Shown here: positions 1 through 8,913 of the stretch, one piece after another
How positions within the stretch are numbered: position 1 is the stretch's first letter
Layout of the letters: each line of letters opens with the position of its first letter
Origin: Arcicella rosea
Lineage (GTDB): Bacteria; Bacteroidota; Bacteroidia; Cytophagales; Spirosomataceae
DNA: 64,000 nt
Assembly (NCBI RefSeq): GCF_040543805.1
Contig: NZ_JBEUMS010000002.1
Coordinates: forward strand, 310,001-374,000
Direction: 5' to 3'
Position numbers and translations under genes: made by a program
The notes under the pieces: generated by a model
What the model saw: only the letters and a program-made list of their open reading frames with translations
The model's database searches: none
Told to the model about the DNA's origin: nothing

Positions 1-366
1 GGTTATGTGAATGCTTCAACGGTATTATTGGATAGATGGACAACAACGAACACAAACACAGATGTGAAAGCGGCGTATCAAGATCCTGCCATCACAATTT
101 CTGACCGTTTTATTGAAGATGCTACTTACTATCGTCTGAAAAATGTTTCTTTAGGATATACCATTCCTTCGAAAATTGTGAAGAAAGCAAATATCAAAAG
201 TTTGAGAATCTATGTTTCGGCACAAAATGCTCTTACTTGGACTAACTACTCTGGCTATGACCCAGAAGTAAGTTTGAACGGACAATCTTTAATCAATAAA
301 GGTATCGACCAAGGTGTATATCCAAACAACAAATCGTATCAATTAGGATTGTCGTTGTCGTTTTAG
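1..366 (+). CDS. SusC-family TonB-dependent receptor, 3' end only
   Basis: The reading frame is open from the first base, so this is the C-terminal end of a gene that starts outside the window. The visible 121 residues match the last beta strands of a SusC/RagA outer-membrane transporter: an AQNALTWTNYSGYDPE-like segment, which is typical of the last extracellular loop, and a final strand ending in phenylalanine (LSLSF), the usual outer-membrane insertion signal. The susD gene that follows supports the pairing. The substrate cannot be read from this piece; the sulfatases downstream suggest a sulfated molecule. Confidence 0.9.
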   Translation, partial: GYVNASTVLLDRWTTTNTNTDVKAAYQDPAITISDRFIEDATYYRLKNVSLGYTIPSKIVKKANIKSLRIYVSAQNALTWTNYSGYDPEVSLNGQSLINKGIDQGVYPNNKSYQLGLSLSF

Positions 367-376
367 TTATGGCTAT

Positions 377-476
377 GAGCAATGAGCTTTAAGTTTAAAA
401 TTCATCGCTCTTTAAAATCCTAAAATTCACGATAGATAATTACAAGTAAAAACTGTCAGCTTAAAGCTCATTACTC
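377..476. repeat. Imperfect inverted repeat in susC-susD spacer
   Basis: A 17-nt arm (377-393) and its reverse complement (460-476) match at 16 of 17 positions. The right arm is followed by further copies of the words AGCTCA and CTGACAGCTCA. The same words recur in the spacer at 49428-49532. The element lies inside an apparent susCD operon, so it may affect mRNA processing or the SusC:SusD ratio; that role is inference. Confidence 0.6.
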
Positions 477-509
477 AAAGCTGACAGCTCATTTTAACAT
501 TAGAATCCC

Positions 510-2078
510 ATGAAATTATTAAAATATATCGCCCTTGCAAGTATTGGATTTTCAGCTACTTCTTGCGAGTCATTCTTAAAAGAAAATCCTGAATCAATTA
601 TTTCAGAAGAACAATTTTATAAAACTCAAACTGATGCCCTCAACGCAGTAAACGCTGTTTATTTCTTATTAAACTCTGGAGGAAGTACTGTGCAAACGCC
701 TTACAATACTTTGTTCAATACGGGAATGAACTTTGCTGGCGATGATGAAGATCCAGGACCAGGAGCAACCAATCCAGATGTGCGCTCGTTGGCAGTATTG
801 GCACATTCATCAGCTAATCTACGTATTTATGAACTATGGCAACAGCACTATGCAGCCATAAAAAAAGCCAACGTAGCTTTAGAGAAAATTCCTACGATTG
901 AATTTGATGCGACACTCAAAAACAGATTATTAGGCGAAACCAAATTTCTGAGAGCTTTATATTATTTCAATTTAGTACGTTTATACGGCGACGTTCCTTT
1001 GATTACAAGCTACCAAAAGTATGTTAATGCGAACGATTATGCAGTTGCGAAATCTCCTTCAACCGCTGTATATCAACAAATTGAAAAAGATTTAACAGAA
1101 GCCGCTAGCGTTTTACCTAATACTTATGCTTCACCAGATGCTGGACGTGCTACTTCTGGCGCAGCCAAAGCACTTTTAGCCAAAGTATATTTAACAAAAG
1201 CTTCGTTCCCTTTGAATTTGACACAACATTATGCAGATGTTGTTAAAAAGGCAGAAGAAGTATTATCGCCAGCCGATGGTGGAACAGGTGCTTATGGCTA
1301 TGATTTATTTGCAAATTATGCCGATGTATTTTTGCCAGCTACCAAAAATGGTAAAGAACATATTTTCTCAGCACAGTTTAAATCAAATTCAATTGGACAA
1401 GGGAATAACCAAAACCCACGTTCTATCTTAACGGCAATTCCGGGATTAACAGGTTCTTATGCTGATATGGTTCGTTTTTATACCGTTGGAAATGATAAAT
1501 TCTTCAGCGTTTATAAATTGTACCAACCAACTGACAAAAGAAAAAGAGTAACGTTTGTAACAAATTTCACCAGTCCTTCAAATGGTAGAAAGTACGCTTT
1601 ACCGATTGTCAATACGGCTGTTCCAAATGATTCAACGCCATTTTTCAATAAAACTTGGGACCCAAATTCATTATCGCCAACCAACGAATCGGCTGCCAAT
1701 GTTGCCATTATTCGTTATGCTGAATTATTATTAATTCATGCAGAAGCTGAAAATGAATTAAATGGACCAACGACAAAAGCCTACAAATCGTTGAACAAAG
1801 TAAGAAACAGAGCAGGCTTGCCCAACCTTGCGGAAGGTCTAAGCAAAGATCAATTTCGTGAAGCCTTATATCTTGACCGTCGTTTAGAATTAGTATTTGA
1901 ATACCAACGTTGGTTCGACTTAATTCGTCAAAAAGATGCTACAGGAAAGAGTTCTTTCGTAGCGAATTTGCACAAAGTAGGCAAAACTAATGCAGCTGAC
2001 AAACACAGACTATACCCAATTCCTCAATCTGAAATTGACAATAATCCTTTGTTAGAACAGAACACACTTTGGAAGTAA
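510..2078 (+). CDS. SusD/RagB-family outer-membrane lipoprotein
   Basis: This is the 522-residue surface lipoprotein that caps a SusC transporter and binds its ligand. The N-terminus is a lipoprotein signal with the lipobox cysteine at residue 19 (SATSCESF). The TPR-rich SusD core follows, with the usual landmarks: FLRALYYF near residue 148, LLAKVYL, RYAELLLIHAEAENE, and the C-terminal RNRAG...RRLELVFE...RW.DL...YPIPQSEI series. It follows the truncated susC in the same direction, so the two form a transporter pair. The ligand is unknown, but the gene cluster downstream encodes sulfatases. Confidence 0.93.
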   Translation: MKLLKYIALASIGFSATSCESFLKENPESIISEEQFYKTQTDALNAVNAVYFLLNSGGSTVQTPYNTLFNTGMNFAGDDEDPGPGATNPDVRSLAVLAHSSANLRIYELWQQHYAAIKKANVALEKIPTIEFDATLKNRLLGETKFLRALYYFNLVRLYGDVPLITSYQKYVNANDYAVAKSPSTAVYQQIEKDLTEAASVLPNTYASPDAGRATSGAAKALLAKVYLTKASFPLNLTQHYADVVKKAEEVLSPADGGTGAYGYDLFANYADVFLPATKNGKEHIFSAQFKSNSIGQGNNQNPRSILTAIPGLTGSYADMVRFYTVGNDKFFSVYKLYQPTDKRKRVTFVTNFTSPSNGRKYALPIVNTAVPNDSTPFFNKTWDPNSLSPTNESAANVAIIRYAELLLIHAEAENELNGPTTKAYKSLNKVRNRAGLPNLAEGLSKDQFREALYLDRRLELVFEYQRWFDLIRQKDATGKSSFVANLHKVGKTNAADKHRLYPIPQSEIDNNPLLEQNTLWK

Positions 2079-2083
2079 TGAAG

Positions 2084-2245
2084 TTGTGAGTTAGTGATTG
2101 AGTGAATTAGTGATTTTAAGGAAACGTAGTTTTAGGTTTCGTCCATAAACCTTTATCAAGCAATACTTTTAAATATTTATTTGATAATTAGATTCATACT
2201 ATTTGTCTCAAAAAATCACTAATTCACTCAATCACTAACTCACAA
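2084..2245. repeat. Perfect 34-bp inverted repeat
   Basis: The arms 2084-2117 and 2212-2245 are exact reverse complements over 34 nt, separated by 94 nt. The arms are built from repeated short words (GTGAGTTAGTGATTGAGTGAATTAGTGA). A single partial copy of the same word series occurs at about 54958-54985, after cydB. The element could act as a long stem at the mRNA 3' end of susD, or be a miniature repeat element. No open reading frame lies inside. Confidence 0.85.
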
Positions 2246-2271
2246 TTCAATTACTCAATAAATGTAAAAGC

Positions 2272-3666
2272 ATGATGAAATTTACGTTTAGAATTACTAC
2301 TACTTTCCTCTTAGGAATGTTGTCCGCTACGAGTTTATTGGCTCAAAAAACGCCTCCGAAAAAACCAAATTTTGTCGTAATTATGGCGGATGATTTGGGT
2401 TATGGCGATATTGGTACATTCGGAGCGAAAGATATTCGTACGCCTAATATTGATAAACTCGCTAATGATGGTCTGAAATTTACTTCATTTTATTCAACAT
2501 CTCCCGTTTGTAGTCCATCCAGATTTGGTTTATTGACAGGGCGTTATCCACGTCGTCAAGGTGTTGATGGTGTGTTTTTCCCTGAAAGTTTCAATGGTAT
2601 TCCTAAAGAAGAATTAACCATTGCCGAAGCCTTGAAAACCAAAGGATATTCAACAGGAATCGTCGGGAAATGGCACTTGGGACATCACCGTCAATATTTG
2701 CCTTTGCAAAATGGTTTTGATGAATACTTTGGAATCCCTTACAGCAATGATATGCAAGGCGTAGCATATTTGCGTGGAAATGAAGTAGAACAATACAATA
2801 TTGACCAAAAATATACGACTAAAACTTATACAGAAGAAGCCATTAAGTTTATTGATAAACACAAAAAAGAACCTTTCTTTTTGTACTTGCCACATACCAT
2901 GCCACATGTGCCTTTGCACGCTTCTCCAGCTTTTGAAGGAAAATCAAAAAGAGGTTTGTATGGCGATGTAATTGAAGAATTGGACTGGAGCGTTGGACAA
3001 GTAGTAGAAGCTTTGAAGAAAAACGGAATTGAAGACAATACTTTGGTGATTTTCACCAGCGATAATGGTCCTTGGTTGATTTTTGATATTGAAGGCGGTT
3101 CAGCAGGAAATTTAAGAAATGGCAAAGGAACAACTTTTGAAGGTGGACAAAGAGTACCAGCGATTTTCCATTGGCCAGCAAAAATAAAAGCAGGAACTGT
3201 GTATGATGACTTGGCGCTACATTTAGATATTTTTCCAACCATTTTAACATTAGCAGGTTATCAATCAAAACTTTCAAATCCTATTGATGGTGAAGACATT
3301 AGCTCAATTCTGACAAGTAATGGAAAAAGAAAAGGTGACGAATTTATCTATTATTCCAACGGAAAAGTAGAAGCTTTCAGAAAAGGAGATTGGAAAATCC
3401 GTTTAGCACAACCAGCTTCTAAAAATTACTTAAACGGAAAAGAAAATCCTGCTACAGAAGCATTGTTATTCAACTTGAAAGATGATGTAGCCGAAACGAA
3501 AAATTTATACCAAAGTAGTCCAGAAAAAGCAAACGAGTTACTATCAGCTTTAGACAAAAAAATAAAAAGTATCGGTGAAACGCCAAAAACACTTCCACAA
3601 AGATTACCAGCCGATGACTCTCATATCAAAAAATATCAGCAGCGTCATCCTGAGTTGAAGAAGTAA
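2272..3666 (+). CDS. Exported sulfatase (arylsulfatase A type, S1 family)
   Basis: This 464-residue enzyme should hydrolyse sulfate esters in the periplasm or at the cell surface. A signal peptide ends near residue 25 (SLLAQ). Metal-binding DD lies at residues 40-41, and the maturation motif CSPSR at 80-84, whose cysteine (C80) must be converted to formylglycine. Further sulfatase landmarks are GKWHLG near residue 130, HVPLH near 213 and the TSDNG metal-binding motif near 263. The length is normal for a single-domain S1 sulfatase. The start could be either of two adjacent ATG codons (2272 or 2275). It is the first of seven sulfatases in this island; its substrate is unknown. Confidence 0.95.
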   Translation: MMKFTFRITTTFLLGMLSATSLLAQKTPPKKPNFVVIMADDLGYGDIGTFGAKDIRTPNIDKLANDGLKFTSFYSTSPVCSPSRFGLLTGRYPRRQGVDGVFFPESFNGIPKEELTIAEALKTKGYSTGIVGKWHLGHHRQYLPLQNGFDEYFGIPYSNDMQGVAYLRGNEVEQYNIDQKYTTKTYTEEAIKFIDKHKKEPFFLYLPHTMPHVPLHASPAFEGKSKRGLYGDVIEELDWSVGQVVEALKKNGIEDNTLVIFTSDNGPWLIFDIEGGSAGNLRNGKGTTFEGGQRVPAIFHWPAKIKAGTVYDDLALHLDIFPTILTLAGYQSKLSNPIDGEDISSILTSNGKRKGDEFIYYSNGKVEAFRKGDWKIRLAQPASKNYLNGKENPATEALLFNLKDDVAETKNLYQSSPEKANELLSALDKKIKSIGETPKTLPQRLPADDSHIKKYQQRHPELKK

Positions 3667-3747
3667 TCAAGATTTGCATTGAAGTCCTCTTTAAAATGTA
3701 TCAATTAATATAATCCATAGGTAACATATTAACATTGAAAAAGCATT

Positions 3748-6048
3748 ATGATGATTCACAAAAAACCAAAACAGTTTTCAAAACTAACTGCTTCGCTGGC
3801 ATTAACTGGACTTTTATCTAGTTCAAGTATTTTTGCACAGCACGACCCAACCCAAGCTTTTCAAGGAAAATTAGGAAAAACTTTAGGCGAAACACAACAA
3901 TCATGGCAAGAACGTTATACCAAAGCACCTAAAAATGCCCCAAACGTCGTTTGGATTTTATTAGATGATATTGGTTTCGGCGCTGTCAGTACTTATGGTG
4001 GTTTAATCAAAACGCCTACTTTAGATAGTCTGGCGTCCAATGGTTTGCGTTATACCAATTTCCACACCACAGCCATTTGTTCTCCAACTCGTGCGGCTTT
4101 GTTGACAGGTCGTAACTCACACTCAGTTCACATGGGTTTATTCCCAAATACTGGTGGTGGAACGCCTGGCTATGATGGCTACATGCCTTTTGAAAAAGCA
4201 ACCATCGCCGAAATCCTTCGTGAAAATGGTTATAATACTTATGCTGTTGGTAAATGGCATTTAACACCGCCAAGCGACGCAACGGCAATTGGTCCTTTTT
4301 CTCGCTGGCCAACGGGTAGAGGTTTCGACCATTATTATGGATTTTTGAGCGGTTCAACCGACCAGTATAATCCTGTAGTTTGGGAAGATACCAAGAAAGT
4401 AATTCCAGAAAAAGGTAAATTATTTAGTACACAAATGGCTGATAAAGCCATTAATTTGATTGCCGAACAAAAATCACTTGCTCCTGAAAAACCATTTTTC
4501 TTGTACTTCACGCCGGGTGCTGGGCACGAACCGCACCAAGTAGATAAATATTGGAGTGACCAATACAAAGGAAAATTTGATTTCGGTTGGGATAGATACC
4601 GTGAAATCGTCATCGAAAACCAAAAACGTTTGGGCGTAATTCCTAAAGATGCCGTTTTGCCAGAACGTGGACCGGGCTTAAAAGCTTGGGATGCTTTATC
4701 GCCCGATGAAAAGAAATTATATGCTAAGTTTTTTGAAGTATATGCAGGTTTCTTAACGCATATCGACTTGGAAATTGGTAGAGTTATTAATTTCTTGAAA
4801 GAAAGCGGTCAATTAGAAAATACCCTTGTAATTGTTTCTGTAGGTGATAATGGTGCTAGTAAAGAAGGGACTTTTGAAGGAAGAGCGCATCGTAATTTTG
4901 ATCCAGATTTGACGCCTGAACAACGTTTGAAGAAAAATCTTACTTTAATTGACCAAATCGGAACTGAAAACTCAAGTCCAAATTATCCATTAGGCTGGGC
5001 TCAGGCTACGAATACTCCTTTCAAACATTGGAAACAAGATGCCAATTCAGAAGGTGGAACACATAATCCTTTGATTATTTTCTGGCCAAAAGGCATCAAA
5101 GACAAAGGCGGTATTCGTAATCAATACACGCACTTGATTGATATTTTACCGACAACCGTTGAATTGACTGGTGTAAAAGTTCCGACGGTTATTAATGGTT
5201 ATCCGCAAGAGCCGATTGAAGGAACAAGTTTAGCGTATAGCATTGATAATGCGAAGTCGCCTTCTCGCCATACGGTTCAACATTATGAAATCATGGGTTC
5301 TCGTTCAATTTATAAAGACGGCTGGAAAGCAGGTACTTTGCACGTGAAAAAACAAGATTTCGAGAAAGATGTTTGGGAGCTTTATAATTTGAATGAGGAT
5401 TTCAACGAGCGTAACGATTTGTCAACTAAAAACCCAAAGAAGTTACAAGAACTGAAAGAACTCTTTGATGCACAAGCGTGGAAATACAATATCTATCCAT
5501 TGAAAGACGGTACGATTCCATTGGCGGCTCCAACCATTTTTGATCATCGTAAACAATTGGTTTTATATCCACAAACTTCACAGTTATTTGAAGGTTCTGC
5601 TCCAAAATTAGGCGGTCGTTCTTTGAGCATCACTGCCGATGTAGTTGTACCAGAAAAAGGTGCTGATGGCGTATTATTGGCTGTTGGCGGTAAAGCAGGC
5701 GGATTAAGTCTTTATGTACAGAAAAATCAATTGTGGTTTACCTACAATAATGGCGACGAAAAAGTTTATGCTACTTCAAGCGATGTGATAAAAGCTGGTA
5801 AGAATTCATTAAAAGTAGATTTCAACTACGAAGGGACTGAAAGTGTCAACAACGCTCCTGCCACAGCTATTTTATACATCAATGATAAAAAAGTAAGCGA
5901 AGTAAAAGTAAAAAGAAGCTTGCCAGCCGTAGGTTTTTACGAGAGTATCGAAGTCGGAAAAGACCAAGTAACTGCTGTAACCGAGAAATACAATATCCCT
6001 TTTACTTATACGGGGAAGATTAACAATGTAACGATAGATTTGAAATAA
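3748..6048 (+). CDS. Large exported arylsulfatase with C-terminal beta-sandwich
   Basis: This 766-residue sulfatase has a signal peptide ending near residue 30 (SIFAQ). The metal-binding DD lies at 73-74 and the CSPTR maturation motif begins at C111, followed by AALLTGRN. GKWHLTPP and VGDNGASKEG mark the rest of the active site. After about residue 610 a separate region rich in beta strands (SLSITADVVVPEKGADGVLLA) resembles a LamG or concanavalin-like module and may bind carbohydrate; this is inferred from pattern. It is a close paralogue of the products at 8914 and 11525, with the RYTNFHTT..ICSPTRAALLTGRN block shared. The spacing behind the first sulfatase (about 80 bp) allows cotranscription. 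Confidence 0.94.
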   Translation: MMIHKKPKQFSKLTASLALTGLLSSSSIFAQHDPTQAFQGKLGKTLGETQQSWQERYTKAPKNAPNVVWILLDDIGFGAVSTYGGLIKTPTLDSLASNGLRYTNFHTTAICSPTRAALLTGRNSHSVHMGLFPNTGGGTPGYDGYMPFEKATIAEILRENGYNTYAVGKWHLTPPSDATAIGPFSRWPTGRGFDHYYGFLSGSTDQYNPVVWEDTKKVIPEKGKLFSTQMADKAINLIAEQKSLAPEKPFFLYFTPGAGHEPHQVDKYWSDQYKGKFDFGWDRYREIVIENQKRLGVIPKDAVLPERGPGLKAWDALSPDEKKLYAKFFEVYAGFLTHIDLEIGRVINFLKESGQLENTLVIVSVGDNGASKEGTFEGRAHRNFDPDLTPEQRLKKNLTLIDQIGTENSSPNYPLGWAQATNTPFKHWKQDANSEGGTHNPLIIFWPKGIKDKGGIRNQYTHLIDILPTTVELTGVKVPTVINGYPQEPIEGTSLAYSIDNAKSPSRHTVQHYEIMGSRSIYKDGWKAGTLHVKKQDFEKDVWELYNLNEDFNERNDLSTKNPKKLQELKELFDAQAWKYNIYPLKDGTIPLAAPTIFDHRKQLVLYPQTSQLFEGSAPKLGGRSLSITADVVVPEKGADGVLLAVGGKAGGLSLYVQKNQLWFTYNNGDEKVYATSSDVIKAGKNSLKVDFNYEGTESVNNAPATAILYINDKKVSEVKVKRSLPAVGFYESIEVGKDQVTAVTEKYNIPFTYTGKINNVTIDLK

Positions 6049-6091
6049 GCTCTATTCTTTATTTCAATCAATTGAATCAAAATTTGCTTCG

Positions 6092-6280
6092 GAGTATCTT
6101 TTTAATGCTCGCATGAATGAAATTAATACTCCGAAGCATCATTTGAATACTCGCATGAATCAAAACGATACTCGTGAGTATCTTTTGAATGCTCGCATGA
6201 ATCAAAACGATGCTCGTGAGTATCTTTTGAATACTCGCATGAATCAAAATGATGCTCGTGAGTATCTTTTGAATACTCGC
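6092..6280. repeat. 42-bp tandem repeat (4.5 copies) with 21-bp sub-period
   Basis: Units lie at 6092-6133, 6134-6175, 6176-6217 and 6218-6259, with a half unit at 6260-6280. Units three and four are nearly identical and unit one is the most diverged. Each 42-bp unit consists of two related 21-bp halves that share the 3' word GAATRCTCGY or CGATRCTCGT, so an older 21-bp repeat was duplicated. Because 42 is a multiple of three, one minus-strand frame stays open through the array, but nothing else suggests that it is a gene. The array separates an arylsulfatase gene from a receptor gene. Confidence 0.9.
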
Positions 6281-6374
6281 TAAACTGTCAGCCATTTATA
6301 AATTCCATAAAAGCTCTTCAAAATATTTTTTGCCGTTAATCCATCAATGGCAAAAAAATATACTCAAGAAACAA

Positions 6375-8810
6375 ATGAAACAACTTTACAAATTTTATTA
6401 CTTGGTATTCCTAAGCTTTGCTGTGTTTTCGACCAAAATACAGGCCCAAAACTTGGTTTTGGAAGGAAAAGTAATTGATAGTCAAACTTCACAACCTGTT
6501 TCTTTTGCCAATGTCGAAATCTGGGCAGATGATAAGAAAGCTGTGGCAGGAACAGTGACAGATGAAAAAGGAAGCTTTACTTTTAAAAGCCTCATTCTGG
6601 AAAAAGGCATTATCAAAGTTCGTTTTGTGGGTTATGAAACTTTTCAACAAGCATTTTATGCAGATAATAAAAAGAGTATTTCTTTTCCCACTTTTCGGCT
6701 AAAACAACAAAATAGTGTATTGAACGAAGTAATTGTTTCGGGACAAAAAAGTACAACTACTATTGCTTTAGACAAGCAAATTATCGACCCTAAAAAGTTT
6801 CAATTAGCTACCAATGGAACAGGACTTGATTTATTACAGAAACTTCCGTCAGTAACCGTTACCAGCGAAGGCGATATTTCACTTCGTGGCAGTGCGGGTT
6901 TTATTGTATTGATTAATGGAAAGCCATCCAACCGTACACCGGCGGATATTTTGTCGCAATTACCAGCGAATACCATTCAAAATATTGAAATTCTTACTTC
7001 GCCTTCCGCCAAATATGATGCCGACGGAAAGACTGGGATTATCAATATTATCACTTTACAAAATGTTAACAAAGGTTGGAGTTTAACCAGTAACGGAATG
7101 TTTGGCGGTGGAAACCCTTCAAGATTTGGAGGAGATTTAACACTCAATTACGGTAGCAAAAAATGGGATTTTTATGCCTCAGCAGATTACAGACGCTATG
7201 ACATTAACGGCAGACGCATCGGAGAAGTACGAACCATTTACAAAGATACTTTGACGTACTTACCTTCTGATGGACTGAGAGATTATAAAGATTATCAGTA
7301 TTCTTTCAGAACGGGTTTTGCTTATAATCCAAATGCCAATAATTCATTTTCTTTCAATTTATACAAAGCTTATAAAGAAACGACTCGTCAGGCAGATTTG
7401 CATTATCAGGAATACTTTGCGGCTGGTTCTACCAATTTGTTTCAAACACAGTTTTCCACCGCTCCAGCACTTACTTTCAACGAAAATACTTTCGTGCGTT
7501 CGGGTGATTTCAGTTCGGTAAATTTAGACTATACTCATACATTTTCTAACAAAGCCAAATTGGCTTTAGTAGGAATTTATGAGCATTCTGTTTTGGGTGG
7601 TCCGCTCAGTAATTCTGATAAATACGAAAGTAATTTATCAGTTTTCTTGTTAGAAAAAACCAATGAAAACTCGCCTCTGAATGCCCTACGATTACAAGCA
7701 GATTATACTTTGCCTATTGGAAAAACAGGAAAATTTGGTGCAGGAGCAGTACTAAGAAGTTTTAAGCAAAATGGAACATTTAATTATTATAGAAAGACTG
7801 CGATTGATGCTCCCGCCTACTTCGACCCACTTTTCAATGATGCCATCGACGTAAATCAGCAAATAAGAGCGGGTTATGTACAATTTGAAAATGTTTATAG
7901 AGCATTAAGTTATAATGTGGGTTTGCGTGTGGAAGATATGGACAGAAGTTTGAAAGACCAACAACAGGCTAAAACGTATCAATATCAACAAGTTAATTTA
8001 TTCCCGTCGGCTCAATTTTTATGGAAAGTAAACAATAGTCAGGATTTACGTTTGGGCTATAATCGAAGAATAGATTGGCCTACGATAAAGTCACTTTCTC
8101 CATTCTTGAATCACCGCCACAAAGAAACCATTGAAAATGGCGACCCGAATTTAAAACCAGAAATCGCCGATATTATCGAGCTTTCTTACAGCAAAACATG
8201 GTCAAATTTAAAATTGGTGACGACTGCTTTTCGCAGTTTTGTCCAAAATAAAGTATTCAGAACCAATTATATAGACAATCGAATTATTTTAGGCAGGTCT
8301 TATACCAACGGAGGCGATGCTACTTCTACGGGTTTAGAAATTTCAGCAGATATTAAAGCGACCAACTGGTGGCGATTTTATGTAGGTACAAGTGTGTATG
8401 ATTTTAGGGTTTCAAATATTTTGAACGATGCCAACGCAAGTAAAAATAGTTTGAATTATACCATCAATGCCAATACAAGTATTACGATAAACCCAACGCT
8501 TCGCTTGCAATGGGATTTGAATTATGTTTCTGCCACTATTACTTCACAAGGAAATGACGGTGGAATTTTACTGTCAAACATCGGTTTGAAACAAAATATC
8601 TGGAACAATAAAGGAACAATTGGCTTACAGCTGAACAATATTTTTCAATCCAACAGTCAAAAAATCACAACGCAATCAGCCACTTTTTACTCTTATACCG
8701 ATTATATCAAATATGACCGAGTATTACAGTTGAGCTTGGGTATTCGCTTGAACGAGTCAAGCAAGAAAGTAAAATCAACGAAGACTGAATATGGTGAGAA
8801 GGAATTTTAA
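6375..8810 (+). CDS. TonB-dependent receptor-like outer-membrane beta-barrel protein
   Basis: The product is about 811 residues. I chose the ATG at 6375 over the in-frame ATG at 6330 because a clean signal peptide (MKQLYKFYYLVFLSF..., ending IQAQ) begins there. A carboxypeptidase-regulatory-like beta domain follows (LEGKVIDSQTSQPVSFANV). Next is a plug-like region (LQKLPSVTVTSEGDISLRG, FIVLINGKPSNR, NIEILTSPSAKYDADG) and a long barrel. This architecture is that of the OMP_b-brl_3 group, which is TonB-receptor-like but lacks a SusD partner. The SusC ending in phenylalanine is absent; the C-terminus is KEF after a charged tail. It lies between arylsulfatases, so a role in uptake or sensing of their substrate is plausible. 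Confidence 0.88.
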   Translation: MKQLYKFYYLVFLSFAVFSTKIQAQNLVLEGKVIDSQTSQPVSFANVEIWADDKKAVAGTVTDEKGSFTFKSLILEKGIIKVRFVGYETFQQAFYADNKKSISFPTFRLKQQNSVLNEVIVSGQKSTTTIALDKQIIDPKKFQLATNGTGLDLLQKLPSVTVTSEGDISLRGSAGFIVLINGKPSNRTPADILSQLPANTIQNIEILTSPSAKYDADGKTGIINIITLQNVNKGWSLTSNGMFGGGNPSRFGGDLTLNYGSKKWDFYASADYRRYDINGRRIGEVRTIYKDTLTYLPSDGLRDYKDYQYSFRTGFAYNPNANNSFSFNLYKAYKETTRQADLHYQEYFAAGSTNLFQTQFSTAPALTFNENTFVRSGDFSSVNLDYTHTFSNKAKLALVGIYEHSVLGGPLSNSDKYESNLSVFLLEKTNENSPLNALRLQADYTLPIGKTGKFGAGAVLRSFKQNGTFNYYRKTAIDAPAYFDPLFNDAIDVNQQIRAGYVQFENVYRALSYNVGLRVEDMDRSLKDQQQAKTYQYQQVNLFPSAQFLWKVNNSQDLRLGYNRRIDWPTIKSLSPFLNHRHKETIENGDPNLKPEIADIIELSYSKTWSNLKLVTTAFRSFVQNKVFRTNYIDNRIILGRSYTNGGDATSTGLEISADIKATNWWRFYVGTSVYDFRVSNILNDANASKNSLNYTINANTSITINPTLRLQWDLNYVSATITSQGNDGGILLSNIGLKQNIWNNKGTIGLQLNNIFQSNSQKITTQSATFYSYTDYIKYDRVLQLSLGIRLNESSKKVKSTKTEYGEKEF

Positions 8811-8913
8811 TAGTACTGAATACAAAAAATCAATGGTGGTGAACTTAAGTACACCGCTATTAAAAGGGAAAAGCGTAATTATTTTTTTGCTCTTTAATAA
8901 TAAAACCTTAAAT

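Noticed and set aside
6092..6280. Possible CRISPR array
   Set aside because: The repeats are directly adjacent without unique spacers, and no cas gene is present.
6077..6295. Minus-strand 72-codon frame across the 42-bp repeat, encoding HASIQKILTSIVLI-type repeats
   Set aside because: The frame is open only because the repeat length is a multiple of three. It has no promoter or upstream leader, and both neighbouring genes are on the + strand.
8791..8913. Upstream in-frame extension of the second large arylsulfatase
   Set aside because: It would overlap the receptor gene and place the signal peptide 41 residues inside the protein.
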